From NCBI GenBank assembly GCA_007119035.1, contig SKQL01000075.1:1-51977 (forward strand): a DNA stretch of 51,977 nucleotides, in the 5' to 3' direction. Shown here one piece after another: positions 8,374 to 19,914 of the stretch (the first letter of the stretch is position 1; each line of letters opens with the position of its first letter). This stretch comes from Nitriliruptorales bacterium (GTDB lineage Bacteria; Actinomycetota; Nitriliruptoria; Euzebyales; Egibacteraceae). A program made the translations under genes and the position numbers. The notes under the pieces were generated by a model. The model saw nothing but the letters and a program-made list of their open reading frames with translations, ran no database searches and had not been told where the DNA came from.

Positions 8374-10191
8374 ATGCCGACGACACCGCGCCACGGTCCC
8401 GCACTCCACGACGACGGCACGGCGACCTATCGCATCTGGGCGCCCCGTGCAGAGCGGGTCGAGTTGCTCACCGACGGCCAACGGACGGAGATGAGCCCCG
8501 GGCCACGGGACTGGTGGACGATGCGTGCCCCCGCACTCTCCGGGCAGCGGTACGCCTACAGCCTCGACGGCGACGACCCGCTGCCTGACCCCGCTTCACG
8601 CCATCAGCCCGACGGTGTGCACGGCTCGTCCGCCATCGTCGACGCGAGACTATTCGAATGGTCGCCGGGAGAGGCCACCTGGCGCCCCGCGCCGCTGGCC
8701 GCCGCGGCCATCTACGAGCTGCATATCGGGACGTTCACCCCCGAGGGGACCCTGTCCGCCGCCCACGTCCACCTCGAGGACCTCGCCGAGCTCGGCGTCA
8801 CCCACGTCGAGGTGATGCCCGTCGCCGCGTTCAACGGCACCCACGGGTGGGGTTATGACGGCGTCGCGTGGTACGCCGTCCACGAGCCGTACGGCGGCCC
8901 TTCCGAGTTCGTGCGCTTCGTCGACGCCTGCCACCGCGCGGGCCTCGCGGTGATCCTCGACGTGGTCTACAACCATCTCGGCCCGAGCGGCAACTACCTT
9001 CCCCACTTCGGGCCCTACCTGACCCACCACTACGAGACACCGTGGGGCGAGGCGCTCAACCTCGACGGAGCCGGCTCCGACGAGGTTCGCGCGTTCATCG
9101 TGGACAACGCCCTGATGTGGCTCGAGGAATACCACGTCGACGGGCTGCGCCTCGACGCGGTACATGGCCTGGTGGACACGTCCGCACAACACATCCTCGC
9201 TGCCCTGACCGATGCGGTCCGTGGCCTCGAGAGCCGGGTCGCACGTGGGCTGCAGCTCATCGCGGAGTCGGACCGCCAGGACCCTGCCACCGTCACGTCC
9301 CGCGCCGCGGGAGGACACGGGCTCGACGCCCAGTGGCTCGACGACTTGCACCACGGGCTCCACGTCGCGGTGACCAACGAGGCGGAGGGCTACTACGCCG
9401 ATTACAACGGCCTGGTCGACGTCGCCGCCGCATACGAGCGGGGTTTCGTGTACGACGGCCGCTACTCCGTGGTCAGAGGGCGGACGGTCGGCGCGCCGTT
9501 GGGTGACGTGCCCAGCGACCGTCTCGTCGCATGCGTGCAGAACCACGACCAGGTCGGCAATCGCCCGCACGGTGACCGGTTGACGACGCTCACCGACCCG
9601 GAGCGCCTCCGGGTGCTGATCACGCTCCTCTGCAGCGCGCCGACCGTGCCCATGCTCTTCATGGGCGAGGAGTACGGGGAGACGAGGCCGTTCCTGTTCT
9701 TCTCGAGCCATCCGGAGCCCGAGCTCGCCGCCGCGGTCAGCACCGGGCGTCGCGCGGAGTTCGGTGACTTCTCGGGATTCACCGGAGAGGTGCCCGATCC
9801 CCAGGACGAGGCCACGTTCCGCGCGAGCGTGCTCGACCACAGGGAGGCGAGCACCCCGGGGGGTCGGGCTCGATGGGCGCTGTGGAAGGACCTCCTCGCC
9901 CTGCGTCGGGCCGAGCCGGCCCTCGCGACCGGGCGCCGTGAGCTCCTCGATGTAGCCCACGCCGACGACCACAGCCTCGCGGTCCGACGAAACCACCCAA
10001 AGGGACGCGCGGTTCTCGTGCTCGCCAATCTCGCCGACGAGCCCGTCACCTTCGAAGCGGGCCCCGGGCCATGGACGCCGATCTGGTCGAGCGAGAGCGT
10101 CCGCTACGGCGGGCGGGGCGAGGGCCCGATGCCCCGCCAGGGACGCGTCACCGTGCCCTCCCGCAGCGCCGCACTGCTCGGAGGACACTGA
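8374..10191 (+). CDS. treZ: TreZ, malto-oligosyltrehalose trehalohydrolase
   Basis: TreZ (GH13_10) hydrolyses the alpha-1,4 bond next to the trehalosyl end made by TreY, releasing trehalose. The start is ATG 8374 ('MPTTPRHGPALHDDGTATYRIWAP'), giving 605 residues; the longer ORF from 8131 runs antisense through proS. An N-terminal E-set domain precedes the barrel. Catalytic residues lie in 'DGLRLDAVHGLVD' (Asp), 'LIAESDRQDP' (Glu) and 'CVQNHDQVGNRPHGDRL' (Asp). The last motif and 'EYGETRPFLFFSSHP' are typical of TreZ and separate it from GlgB. No convincing ribosome-binding site precedes the start. The partner genes treY and treX lie 2.4 kb downstream on the opposite strand, separated by the GH57 gene. 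Confidence 0.96.
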   Translation: MPTTPRHGPALHDDGTATYRIWAPRAERVELLTDGQRTEMSPGPRDWWTMRAPALSGQRYAYSLDGDDPLPDPASRHQPDGVHGSSAIVDARLFEWSPGEATWRPAPLAAAAIYELHIGTFTPEGTLSAAHVHLEDLAELGVTHVEVMPVAAFNGTHGWGYDGVAWYAVHEPYGGPSEFVRFVDACHRAGLAVILDVVYNHLGPSGNYLPHFGPYLTHHYETPWGEALNLDGAGSDEVRAFIVDNALMWLEEYHVDGLRLDAVHGLVDTSAQHILAALTDAVRGLESRVARGLQLIAESDRQDPATVTSRAAGGHGLDAQWLDDLHHGLHVAVTNEAEGYYADYNGLVDVAAAYERGFVYDGRYSVVRGRTVGAPLGDVPSDRLVACVQNHDQVGNRPHGDRLTTLTDPERLRVLITLLCSAPTVPMLFMGEEYGETRPFLFFSSHPEPELAAAVSTGRRAEFGDFSGFTGEVPDPQDEATFRASVLDHREASTPGGRARWALWKDLLALRRAEPALATGRRELLDVAHADDHSLAVRRNHPKGRAVLVLANLADEPVTFEAGPGPWTPIWSSESVRYGGRGEGPMPRQGRVTVPSRSAALLGGH

Positions 10192-10208
10192 CATAGTGCC
10201 CAACGCGG

Positions 10209-10214
10209 TACAAT
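10209..10214 (+). promoter_or_regulatory. -10 box (TACAAT) of a probable leaderless promoter for the GH57 gene
   Basis: TACAAT is followed by 6 nt and the GTG start at 10221, with no Shine-Dalgarno. This is the standard actinobacterial leaderless layout. A possible -35 (CTGACA, 10188-10193) sits at a short 15-nt spacing. The promoter implies that the GH57 gene can be transcribed independently of treZ. Confidence 0.65.
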
Positions 10215-10220
10215 CGGCGG

Positions 10221-12596
10221 GTGCAACCCTTCGTACTACACACGCATTTCTATCAACCTGAGCGGGCCAACCCGTGGACTCAGGCGCTCGACCCGGAACA
10301 GGGCGCGGCCCCCTTCCGCGACTGGAACGAGCGCATCCACGAGGAGTCGTATCGCGCCAACGCGTTCGCCCGCATCTACGACGCCGAGGGCCGCGTCGAG
10401 CGCATCGTCAACACCTACGAGCATGTCTCGTTCAACTTCGGGCCCACCCTGCTCGCGTGGATGGAGCGCACGCATCCGGCGACGTACGCGAGGGTCCTCG
10501 AAGCGGACCGTCGCAGCCTCGTCCGCACCGGGCACGGCAATGCCCTTGCGCAGGCCTTCCACCACACGATCCTGCCGCTCGACACGGAGCGCAATCGCCG
10601 GACTCAGGTCCGCTGGGGCGTCCTCGATTTCCGTCACCGTTTCGGTCGTGAGCCGGAGGGCATGTGGCTGCCGGAGGCCGCGGTGAGCCAGCCCGTGGTC
10701 GACACCCTGATCGACGAGGGCATCGTCTTCACCGTCCTCGCCCCACGACAGGTCGGCCGCGTTCGCGAGATCGGCGGCCAATGGCGCGCCCTGGATGGCG
10801 ACCCGGATACCACACGGCCGTACCTGATCAGGCACTCCGACGGCTCCGGCCGCAGGCTCGGTGTCTTCCTCTACGACGGGGATCTCGCGCAGCGATTCGC
10901 CTTCGACCCGGAGACGATGGACTCGGGCGTCATGGTCGATGCGCTTTGCACCGCGGCTAGCTCGGGACTCGTGCACGCCGCGATGGACGGTGAGACCTTC
11001 GGGCACCACCACCGGTTCGGCGAGCTGGGCCTCGCCTACACGCTCGCGGAAGCGGGGCCCCGCCGCGGCCTCGAGCCGACCAACTACGGCTCGTACCTCG
11101 CCGCGTGCCCTCCCACCGACGAGGTCGAGCTCGTCGAGGGTGAGGGAAGCTCGTGGAGCTGCGCCCACGGCGTCGGCCGTTGGGTGCGCGACTGCGGCTG
11201 CTCGACCGACGCGCAGCCGGGATGGGACCAGGAGTGGCGGGGACCGCTCCGGGAAGCGCTCGACCTCGTTGCCGAGCTCACCGACACCGCCTTCCAGGAG
11301 CGGGGCCGCAAACTCCTCGTGGACCCATGGGGCGCCCGGGACGCCTATGTGGAGGTCCTAGTGGGAGCGGTGCCCCCAGCGCAGTTCCTCGCCGACCACG
11401 CGAGGGGGGAGCTCTCCACGCGGGAGGAGTCGGAGGTGTGGTCGCTGCTCGAGGCGCAGCGCAACGCCATGGCGATGTACACGAGTTGCGGCTGGTTCTT
11501 CGCAGACGTCTCGGGGATCGAGACCGTCTACGTCATGCGCTTCGCCGCACGCGCATGCGATCTGTTGGCGGGCCTCGGCGTGGACGCGCCCCGCGAGGCG
11601 GTCCTCGCCCGCCTGAGCGACGCGCGCAGCAACCGCCCCGAGATCGGCTCGGGGGCGGACGTCTGGCGGGACCAGGTGGAGCCCTACGCGGTCTCCCCCG
11701 AGCGGATCGCCGCGCAGACCGCGCTCTGCGCGGTCGCGGGCCTCGACCCCATGACCGGTGCGGAGGGCCACGACGTAGTGCTGACGGATTCCCGGCGTCT
11801 CGAGTTGGCGGGCACCACCCTCACGGCCGCGACGGTGCACGTCACCCCGCGCGCGACCGGCAGGACCGAGGCCTTCACCGTGGCGGGTTGCGGCCTCCAT
11901 GACCTTGATCTGCACGCCCGGGCGGTGCGAGGCACGAGCCCCTCACCCGACGAGCTGCTCGCCACGCTGCGGCAGACCTCACCGCATACGTTGCTGACCG
12001 AGCTCGACCTACGCCTCGGGGGTCACGCGTACACGCTCGACGACGCGCTTCCCTCGGGCCGGATGGAGATCGTCGCGCTCGCACGGGAACGCATCGCGCG
12101 GTCCCTGCGCCAGGACCTCGGTGAGGTCGCCGACCGCTATGAGGGGCCGCTCGAGGCCCTTCATGCGGCAGGCGCACCGCTGGCACCCGAGGCCCGGATG
12201 ATCCGGCAAGCCCGGCTCGCCGGCGGGGTCGAGGAGGCGATCGCGCTGCTTCGCACCGCGCCCGAGGCTGTCCTGGACCGCCTCCCAGCGCTGCGGGAGG
12301 CCCGGGATGTGGGGCACCCCAGCGACTTCGAGCGTCTGCGAAAGGCCTTGAGCGAGGCGATCGCTGAGGCAACCGCCGAGGCCACGACCAGCCACAGCGA
12401 CCGGACGGTCGAGCGCGTAGAGCGTCTCGCGGCTGTCACCGGGGACCTCGGGTGCGGCGTCGACCTCTCCCGTGCCCAGGAGCAGGCCTACGCCTTCGCC
12501 ATACGCGCCCGGGACGAGGAGCTGTCGCACTGCGCAACCGCGGCGAGGCTCGGTGAGGCGCTGGGCCTCGCCCCGAGCTGCTGGGGCGGGAGCTGA
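10221..12596 (+). CDS. GH57-family glycoside hydrolase/transferase with DUF3536-like C-terminal region
   Basis: This 791-residue protein has an N-terminal GH57 domain and a long C-terminal region resembling the DUF3536 group. Visible GH57 motifs are 'LHTHFYQP' (residues 6-13), 'GMWLPEAAV' with probable nucleophile Glu152, and 'MDGETFGHHHR' with probable acid/base Asp256. GH57 enzymes act on alpha-glucans as amylases, 4-alpha-glucanotransferases or branching enzymes, with a catalytic Glu/Asp pair. The substrate of this subgroup is not known to me. The start is GTG 10221, supported by a leaderless promoter. It sits between treZ and the treY/treX operon, so an alpha-glucan trimming or transfer role is the natural inference. 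The C-terminal third is rich in Ala, Arg and Glu and contains no motif I recognise. Confidence 0.88.
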   Translation: MQPFVLHTHFYQPERANPWTQALDPEQGAAPFRDWNERIHEESYRANAFARIYDAEGRVERIVNTYEHVSFNFGPTLLAWMERTHPATYARVLEADRRSLVRTGHGNALAQAFHHTILPLDTERNRRTQVRWGVLDFRHRFGREPEGMWLPEAAVSQPVVDTLIDEGIVFTVLAPRQVGRVREIGGQWRALDGDPDTTRPYLIRHSDGSGRRLGVFLYDGDLAQRFAFDPETMDSGVMVDALCTAASSGLVHAAMDGETFGHHHRFGELGLAYTLAEAGPRRGLEPTNYGSYLAACPPTDEVELVEGEGSSWSCAHGVGRWVRDCGCSTDAQPGWDQEWRGPLREALDLVAELTDTAFQERGRKLLVDPWGARDAYVEVLVGAVPPAQFLADHARGELSTREESEVWSLLEAQRNAMAMYTSCGWFFADVSGIETVYVMRFAARACDLLAGLGVDAPREAVLARLSDARSNRPEIGSGADVWRDQVEPYAVSPERIAAQTALCAVAGLDPMTGAEGHDVVLTDSRRLELAGTTLTAATVHVTPRATGRTEAFTVAGCGLHDLDLHARAVRGTSPSPDELLATLRQTSPHTLLTELDLRLGGHAYTLDDALPSGRMEIVALARERIARSLRQDLGEVADRYEGPLEALHAAGAPLAPEARMIRQARLAGGVEEAIALLRTAPEAVLDRLPALREARDVGHPSDFERLRKALSEAIAEATAEATTSHSDRTVERVERLAAVTGDLGCGVDLSRAQEQAYAFAIRARDEELSHCATAARLGEALGLAPSCWGGS

Positions 12597-12624
12597 CGCG
12601 GCGCGCAGGGGCCCGTGGCGGCGC

Positions 12625-15245
12625 TCAGCCCGAGGGGGTGAGCAACGCCACGGGCAGGATGGCGAGCACGTCGCTCAGCGGAAGGCGGTCACCTGCGTGC
12701 TCGAGTCCCGTCAGTCGATCCCTCCAGGACCCCGTCACGGATTCGGGGATCACGACGGTGGTATCGCCCCACGCCCCCCCGATGGGCAACCCACCCGCGG
12801 CGTTGATGACGCGTCCCGGTAGCCGGGGGGCCACGGTGATGGGCCCCCGTGACCCGTCCGGAGCCGTCCGCGCGAACGCGACCACGTTCGGGGCCAAGCG
12901 ACCCTCCACCGCGAGCGGCACGTACCGGCCGCCCGGCCCGTACGCCTCTGCGGAGCTCTGCCGCTCACGCAGGGCGCGCGAGAGGACCCACAGCTTCAGC
13001 CGTCCGTCGTGACGCCCCTCCAGGAGATCCGCGGGCGGGCTCCTGTCGATGTCGTCGAGGGCAGCCTGTCGACGCTGGAAGTCCACGGGACGCCGGTTGT
13101 CGGGATCGACGAGGGAATCGTCCCAGAACTCGTTGCCCTGATAGGTGTCGGGCACGCCGGGTGAGGTCATGCGCAACAGTGCCTGCGCCGCGCCGGAGGC
13201 GATCGCGATCTCGGTGACGTCCGCGCAGAGGCTTCCCGCCTCGTCGAGGAAGGCACCGCTGCGGGAGCGGTCGAGGATGGCCTCAACGAATCCCACGAGC
13301 GCGTTCTCGTAGTCGGGGTCGGGGTCCGCATGCGTGGTCCGCTCCCCCGCCTCCCGCGCAGCCTTGATCGTGTAGTCGATGAGCCGGCGGGTGACGTGCT
13401 CGTCGGGGTCGGAGCCGTCCGGAGGCCATACACCGACGAGGCTCTGGTAGATGAGAAGCTCCGCGGCCGGATCGGGAGCGGGACCGGAGCGCGTCCCGAC
13501 CACCCACCCGGCGTTGTGCTCCCGCCACGCGCCGGCTGCGGCGGGCCAGCGTGCTCCCAGCTCCGTGAGCGCCGCGATCCGCAACCGGACGTCCTCGCCA
13601 CGCTTGGTGTCATGGGTGGCGGTCGTCAACATCCCTGCGGGGTGGCGTGAGGCGCGCTCAGCGTTGCGGGCGTGAAACTCCCCCGCCTCCATTCCGAGTT
13701 GGTCCGGGTCACCGCCGACCTCGTTGACGGCCAGCAGGCGGTGGTGGCGGTACAGCGCGGTGTCCTCGATCCCCTTTGCCTCGAGTGCGCTCGACAGCTG
13801 CTGGAAGCGGGCGATCACCTCGAGGTGCTCGTCGTCGCCGCCAGCTCGTCCGCTGAGCACGCGGTTGGTGAAGTCGTAGAGGAAGGCAGGCGCACGGGCG
13901 TGTGTGCCGTCAGGCATCCTCGAGGCCGCTCGCGTGACCGCCGTCTCGAGGCGCTGCACGTCCTCGGGGCGTGCCTTCCCCGTCTCGGGATCCACGTACG
14001 TGCGGTACACCTCGAGCGCGCAGGCGATGCGCCCGAGGACCTCCCGACATTGATCGAACGTGACGTCGCGCACCGCCCGATGCCGCTGGGCGACTGCCCA
14101 CAGGCGGGCGGCGAGGCGATCGGCGTCTGCGGAGAGCTCGGTCTCCAGCGCCTCCGCCTTCGCGGCCGCGGCCACCGCGACGAACGGCTCGCCGCTGCCG
14201 CCGAACAGTAGGTCGACCTCCTCGAGGGAGGAGCGTGCGTCCCCGTCGACGAACAACCCGAGCACGTCGTTGGCGAACTCGTAGCCCGTCGTGCCCGCGA
14301 CCTTCCAGTCGGGCAGCGCCTCACCCGGTGCGGTGATCTTCTCCGCAACCGTCCACACCCTGTGGGAGGCATCCGCCAACCGCTCGAAGTAGCGCGCGGG
14401 ATCGCGGAGCCCGTCGGGGTGGTCGATGCGCAACCCGTCCAGCACGCCGTCCTCGACGAGCTCCAAGATCTTGCGGTGCGTGTGGTCGAACACGTCACCG
14501 TCCTCGACCCGAACCGCTGCCAACTCGTCGATCGAGAAGAAGCGACGGTAGTTCACGAGGTCCCCGCCCGCACGCCACCACACGAGGCGGTAGTGCTGCG
14601 CATCGAGGAGCTCGTGCAGACGGTCCCAGCTCGCGGGCTCGCCTGGCTCCCCCTTGTATGCGTGGAGCCCGCCCGCCCTCGACACGGCGTCCGCACTCTC
14701 GTCCGACAGGGGGAAGGAGTGCTCGTGGTAGCGCACCCGGAGCTCCCCCTCGTCCACGAGGTCGAGCTCCCCCGCGTGCAAGACCTCGCCGTACACCCCT
14801 CCGAGGACGGGCAGGATCACCTTGCCGGCGGACGATGGGAGCGCGGGCTCCCAGTCGACGTCGAAGAACGATGCGGCATGCCCCTGCGGGCCCTCCCGAA
14901 GCAGGGCCTGCCAAAGCGGGTTCGCCGGGCCTGCGCCCACATGGTTGGGCACCAGGTCCGCGATCAGGCCGAGTCCCGAGGCATGGGCCACGTCCGCGAG
15001 TGCCCGCAGGCCCTCCTCACCACCCAGCTCCCCCCGGACTGCGGTGGGGTCGACCACGTCGTAGCCGTGAGAGCTGCCCGGCTGTGCCTCGAGCACCGGG
15101 GAGCAGTACACATGTGTCACACCCAGTTGGGAGAGGTAGCCGACCAGGCCCGCCGCATCCGCGAAGCCGAGAGCGCCTGGCTCCAATTGGAGGCGATAGG
15201 TCGCGAGGACGGGACGGGCAGAGCGTGCCGCGCGCACGCCCTCGC

Positions 15246-15249
<4 letters not shown>
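12625..15249 (-). CDS. treY: TreY, malto-oligosyltrehalose synthase
   Basis: TreY (GH13_26) converts the reducing-end alpha-1,4 linkage of malto-oligosaccharides into an alpha,alpha-1,1 linkage. The 874-residue protein begins its catalytic core with '[25 protein letters not shown]', a TreY hallmark, followed by '[23 protein letters not shown]'. Catalytic residues lie in '[14 protein letters not shown]' (Asp), '[15 protein letters not shown]' (Glu) and '[14 protein letters not shown]' (Asp). Its ATG (15249) overlaps the treX stop by 4 nt, so the pair is a translationally coupled operon. It converges with the GH57 gene, with 28 bp between stops. Confidence 0.97.
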
Positions 15250-17369
<2,120 letters not shown>

Positions 17370-17405
17370 GCTTGATCTCCATCCTCGGTCGTCTGTCGGT
17401 CGGAC

Positions 17406-17421
17406 CCGGGCCTATGCCCGG
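17406..17421. promoter_or_regulatory. Perfect inverted repeat between treX and the MFS gene, possible operator
   Basis: CCGGGC-ctat-GCCCGG is a 6+6 palindrome with a 4-nt spacer, 37 bp upstream of the treX start and 62 bp upstream of the MFS start. Its position suits a regulator of either divergent gene, but no cognate regulator is encoded nearby and such repeats arise readily in GC-rich DNA. Confidence 0.3.
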
Positions 17422-17483
17422 TAGAGTGCACAGGGCACATCCCGACTCTCTTACCCCGAGTGCTGCGAGCCGCACCCTAATCT

Positions 17484-18743
17484 ATGACGCCTGAGGCACC
17501 TGCTCCCAACCGCAGCTGGCGTCAACCAGCGGTTCTGACCGCGGCGCTGCTGTCGGTGGCCGCCGGGTTCGCCCAGTTCGGCCCGGCTGCCGCACTCGCC
17601 GACGTGGCCGCGGAGTTCGGCGATGTCGCGGTGGACCCGGAGACGGTGGAGCAGTTGGCTCTCTCGGGGACGGTCATCGGCATCGGGCTCAGCATCATCC
17701 GCTTCGCCTCCCTGGGGAGCCTCGCCATCGCGGGGGCGGCAGACGTGTTCGGTCGGCGCCGGGTGCTGCTGTTCTCCTGTGCGGCGGGGCTCATGCTCAC
17801 CGCCCTGACCGCACTCAGTCCCTCCTACTGGGCATTCGTTGCGATCTTCGCGCTCGGTCGCCCCTTCCTCTCCGCTACCAATGCGGTAGCGGGGGTGACC
17901 GCTGCGGAGTACACGGATACGAAGAACCGCGCGGCCGCGATCGTTCTCATCGCCACCGGCTATGCGATCGGCACGGGCATCACGCTGATCGCACGCTGGG
18001 CCGGGGGCGAGGGCCTGGGCTTCCGTGGGTTGTTCGGCCTCGCCATCGTCCCTGTGCTGCTGCTGCCGTTCGCGGCGCGCAAGCTCCGGGAGACCCGGTA
18101 CTTCACGGAACTCCCCGCCGAGCAGCGCCCCGCGGCCCTCGGACGGGTACCGCGCCCGTGGGTCCCCCGCTTGCTGCTGCTCTGCGTGCTCACGTCGGGC
18201 ATAGGGCTCATCACGGGACCCGCGAACACGTATGTGTTCATCTACGGCGAGCAGTACCTCGGCCTGTCCATCGGAGCGTTGACGCTCGCGGGTCTCTCGA
18301 CCGGCCCGTTGGGGCTCGTCGGGCTGCTCCTCGGCCGGTGGGGGGCTGACCGCCTGGGTCGTCGCGTGAGCGCGGCCCTCGCCATGGTGGTGGCCGGGGC
18401 GGGCGGCATACTGCTCTACAGCGGTCCGGTGGAGGCCTTGCTCGCGGGGTACCTGCTCACCATCGCGGGGCAGGCGGCCTACGCTGCGCCGGCGGGCGCA
18501 CTCGACGCGGAGCTCTTCCGCACCTCGTTCCGAGCGACGGTGGCAGGCTGGCTCACCGTGGCGGGCGTCCTCGGTGCGTCACTGGGGCTGCTGGCCTTCG
18601 GGTTCCTGTGGGACCAGGTCGGGCCCGCGACCACCGCCTGGCTGTTGTTCACCCCGGCTGCGCTCGCCGGGCCTCTGTACTTCCTGTTGCCCGAGACGCG
18701 AGGGCGTGAGCTCGAGGACGACGAAGTCGCCGGGCGCCCCTAG
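17484..18743 (+). CDS. MFS transporter, sugar-porter-like
   Basis: This is a 419-residue integral membrane protein with about 12 hydrophobic segments. It carries MFS loop motifs 'GAADVFGRRRVLLF' (between TM2 and TM3) and 'GRWGADRLGRRVS' (the equivalent loop of the second half). It ends with 'LPETRGRELED', close to the PETKG-type motif of sugar porters, so a sugar or related small-molecule substrate is possible. The position beside the trehalose cluster is suggestive but not proof. The start is ATG 17484; a TAATCT hexamer directly abuts it, so the exact start or promoter is uncertain. Its last 4 bases overlap the convergent GGDEF gene. Confidence 0.85.
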   Translation: MTPEAPAPNRSWRQPAVLTAALLSVAAGFAQFGPAAALADVAAEFGDVAVDPETVEQLALSGTVIGIGLSIIRFASLGSLAIAGAADVFGRRRVLLFSCAAGLMLTALTALSPSYWAFVAIFALGRPFLSATNAVAGVTAAEYTDTKNRAAAIVLIATGYAIGTGITLIARWAGGEGLGFRGLFGLAIVPVLLLPFAARKLRETRYFTELPAEQRPAALGRVPRPWVPRLLLLCVLTSGIGLITGPANTYVFIYGEQYLGLSIGALTLAGLSTGPLGLVGLLLGRWGADRLGRRVSAALAMVVAGAGGILLYSGPVEALLAGYLLTIAGQAAYAAPAGALDAELFRTSFRATVAGWLTVAGVLGASLGLLAFGFLWDQVGPATTAWLLFTPAALAGPLYFLLPETRGRELEDDEVAGRP

Positions 18744-19855
18744 CCCCGCGGGCTGCTCGTGACCCGCGAGGCCGAGCGTACGGGGGCCCCGCTCCGCATC
18801 GGCACTCCTGAGTCGCCGAGGCGGACACACGTGGCCACACCACCGTCGGCGCGGTCTAGGGCCTCCCGGGCATCGGGGAGCAACCGCCCCGGCTCGGTCC
18901 TCCCTCCGCCCGAGTCCCAGACCAGGCCGACGCGGCCATGCGCCCGAACCTCTCCTCCCGTGACCGCGACCGGGCCGCTCAGCGCACCCAGTGCCCGCTG
19001 CGCCACCGCAACGGCGGCGTCGAGGTCCGCGACATCGCCGAGCAGGACCCCGAACACCTCCGGGTCGATCCGCGCGAGCTCGTCGTCGGAGCGCAGGCAG
19101 CGCTCGAGGCGTCGCGCACCGATGCGCAGGACCTCCTCGCCTGATCGCCAGCCGAGGTCGCGACCCACCGTCTCCACCCCGTCGAGTGCCACGAGCAGAA
19201 GCGCGAGAGGCCCGTCACCGGAACGACACCTGCGTTCGAGGGCGCTCATGAAGCCGCCCGGGCTCGCGAGCCCTGTGAGGCTGTCGATCGCGCCGCTGTC
19301 TCGCGAGGGGGAGGGCATGCGTGCGGTCACCGGATGCTTCCGCCACTCCCGTGAGGCACCGAGTTGCCCCGCGAATACCTCGACCACGGCGCGTGCGGGC
19401 TCCTCGTCGCAGCTCGTGGGCGGGCCTGCGACCAAGACCACGACCCCGGGTCCGGCGACGACCGGACAGGCGATGAGCCGACGTCCATCCGAGCCGACGG
19501 CCAGCGCACCATCGTGCGCTCGCACCGTCTCGGCCGCGGTGGCCATCTCGCGCTCCACGGGAGCGACGTCGCCTGTGCGCGCATAGGGTTGCCACTGCTC
19601 CGCAGGCTCGTCGTAGACGAGCAATCGCGGCTGCGTGAAGCCCCACTGCCGCAGGCCCTCCTCGATGATCGAGGGGGCATCGGCGGCATCGAGCGAGACC
19701 TGATGACTCAAGTGCCCGATGCGCTCAAGCCAGGTGCCGAGAGCGTCGGCCCGTTGCTCGGCCACCTTGCCGGCCCACGTGAGCCGAGCGAGCGCGACCG
19801 CGAGGAGGACGATCGTGAGGCCCCCCGCAGCCAGCGCGAACTCCTGCCAGCCCAT
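18740..19855 (-). CDS. Membrane-anchored protein with degenerate GGDEF domain
   Basis: This 371-residue protein has one N-terminal transmembrane helix ('LAAGGLTIVLLAVALARL'), a GAF-like middle region (about 60-180) and a C-terminal GGDEF-family domain starting at 'DSLTGLASPGGFMSAL'. The signature that should read R-x-GGDEF is 'RIDPEVFGVLL', so GGDEF is replaced by DPEVF. GGDEF domains make cyclic-di-GMP and need these residues for GTP and metal binding, so this one is probably catalytically inactive and may act as a sensor or effector. The start is ATG 19855 with GGGAG 4 nt upstream; the TTG at 19858 is the track alternative. It is divergent from the PimB'-like gene and no EAL partner is nearby. 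Confidence 0.82.
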   Translation of the reverse strand: MGWQEFALAAGGLTIVLLAVALARLTWAGKVAEQRADALGTWLERIGHLSHQVSLDAADAPSIIEEGLRQWGFTQPRLLVYDEPAEQWQPYARTGDVAPVEREMATAAETVRAHDGALAVGSDGRRLIACPVVAGPGVVVLVAGPPTSCDEEPARAVVEVFAGQLGASREWRKHPVTARMPSPSRDSGAIDSLTGLASPGGFMSALERRCRSGDGPLALLLVALDGVETVGRDLGWRSGEEVLRIGARRLERCLRSDDELARIDPEVFGVLLGDVADLDAAVAVAQRALGALSGPVAVTGGEVRAHGRVGLVWDSGGGRTEPGRLLPDAREALDRADGGVATCVRLGDSGVPMRSGAPVRSASRVTSSPRG

Positions 19856-19886
19856 CAATCTCCCAGTCTCCGCGACAGCGCGTCAG

Positions 19887-19906
19887 AGCATACGCACAAC
19901 TACGGT
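19887..19906. promoter_or_regulatory. Divergent promoter pair between the GGDEF gene and the PimB'-like gene
   Basis: On the minus strand TATGCT (19887-19892) would start transcription roughly 20-25 nt before the GGDEF-protein ATG. On the plus strand TACGGT (19901-19906) lies 8 nt before ATG 19915, compatible with leaderless initiation of the glycosyltransferase gene. The two -10 boxes are only 8 bp apart, so their polymerases would compete. Confidence 0.45.
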
Positions 19907-19914
19907 GGAAACCC

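Noticed and set aside
8650-10203. 517-codon reverse ORF antisense to treZ
   Set aside because: Shadow frame of treZ with no family signature; treZ motifs on the plus strand are unambiguous.
13672-14211. 179-codon forward ORF within treY
   Set aside because: Antisense shadow of treY; the encoded sequence has no domain and the opposite frame carries catalytic motifs.
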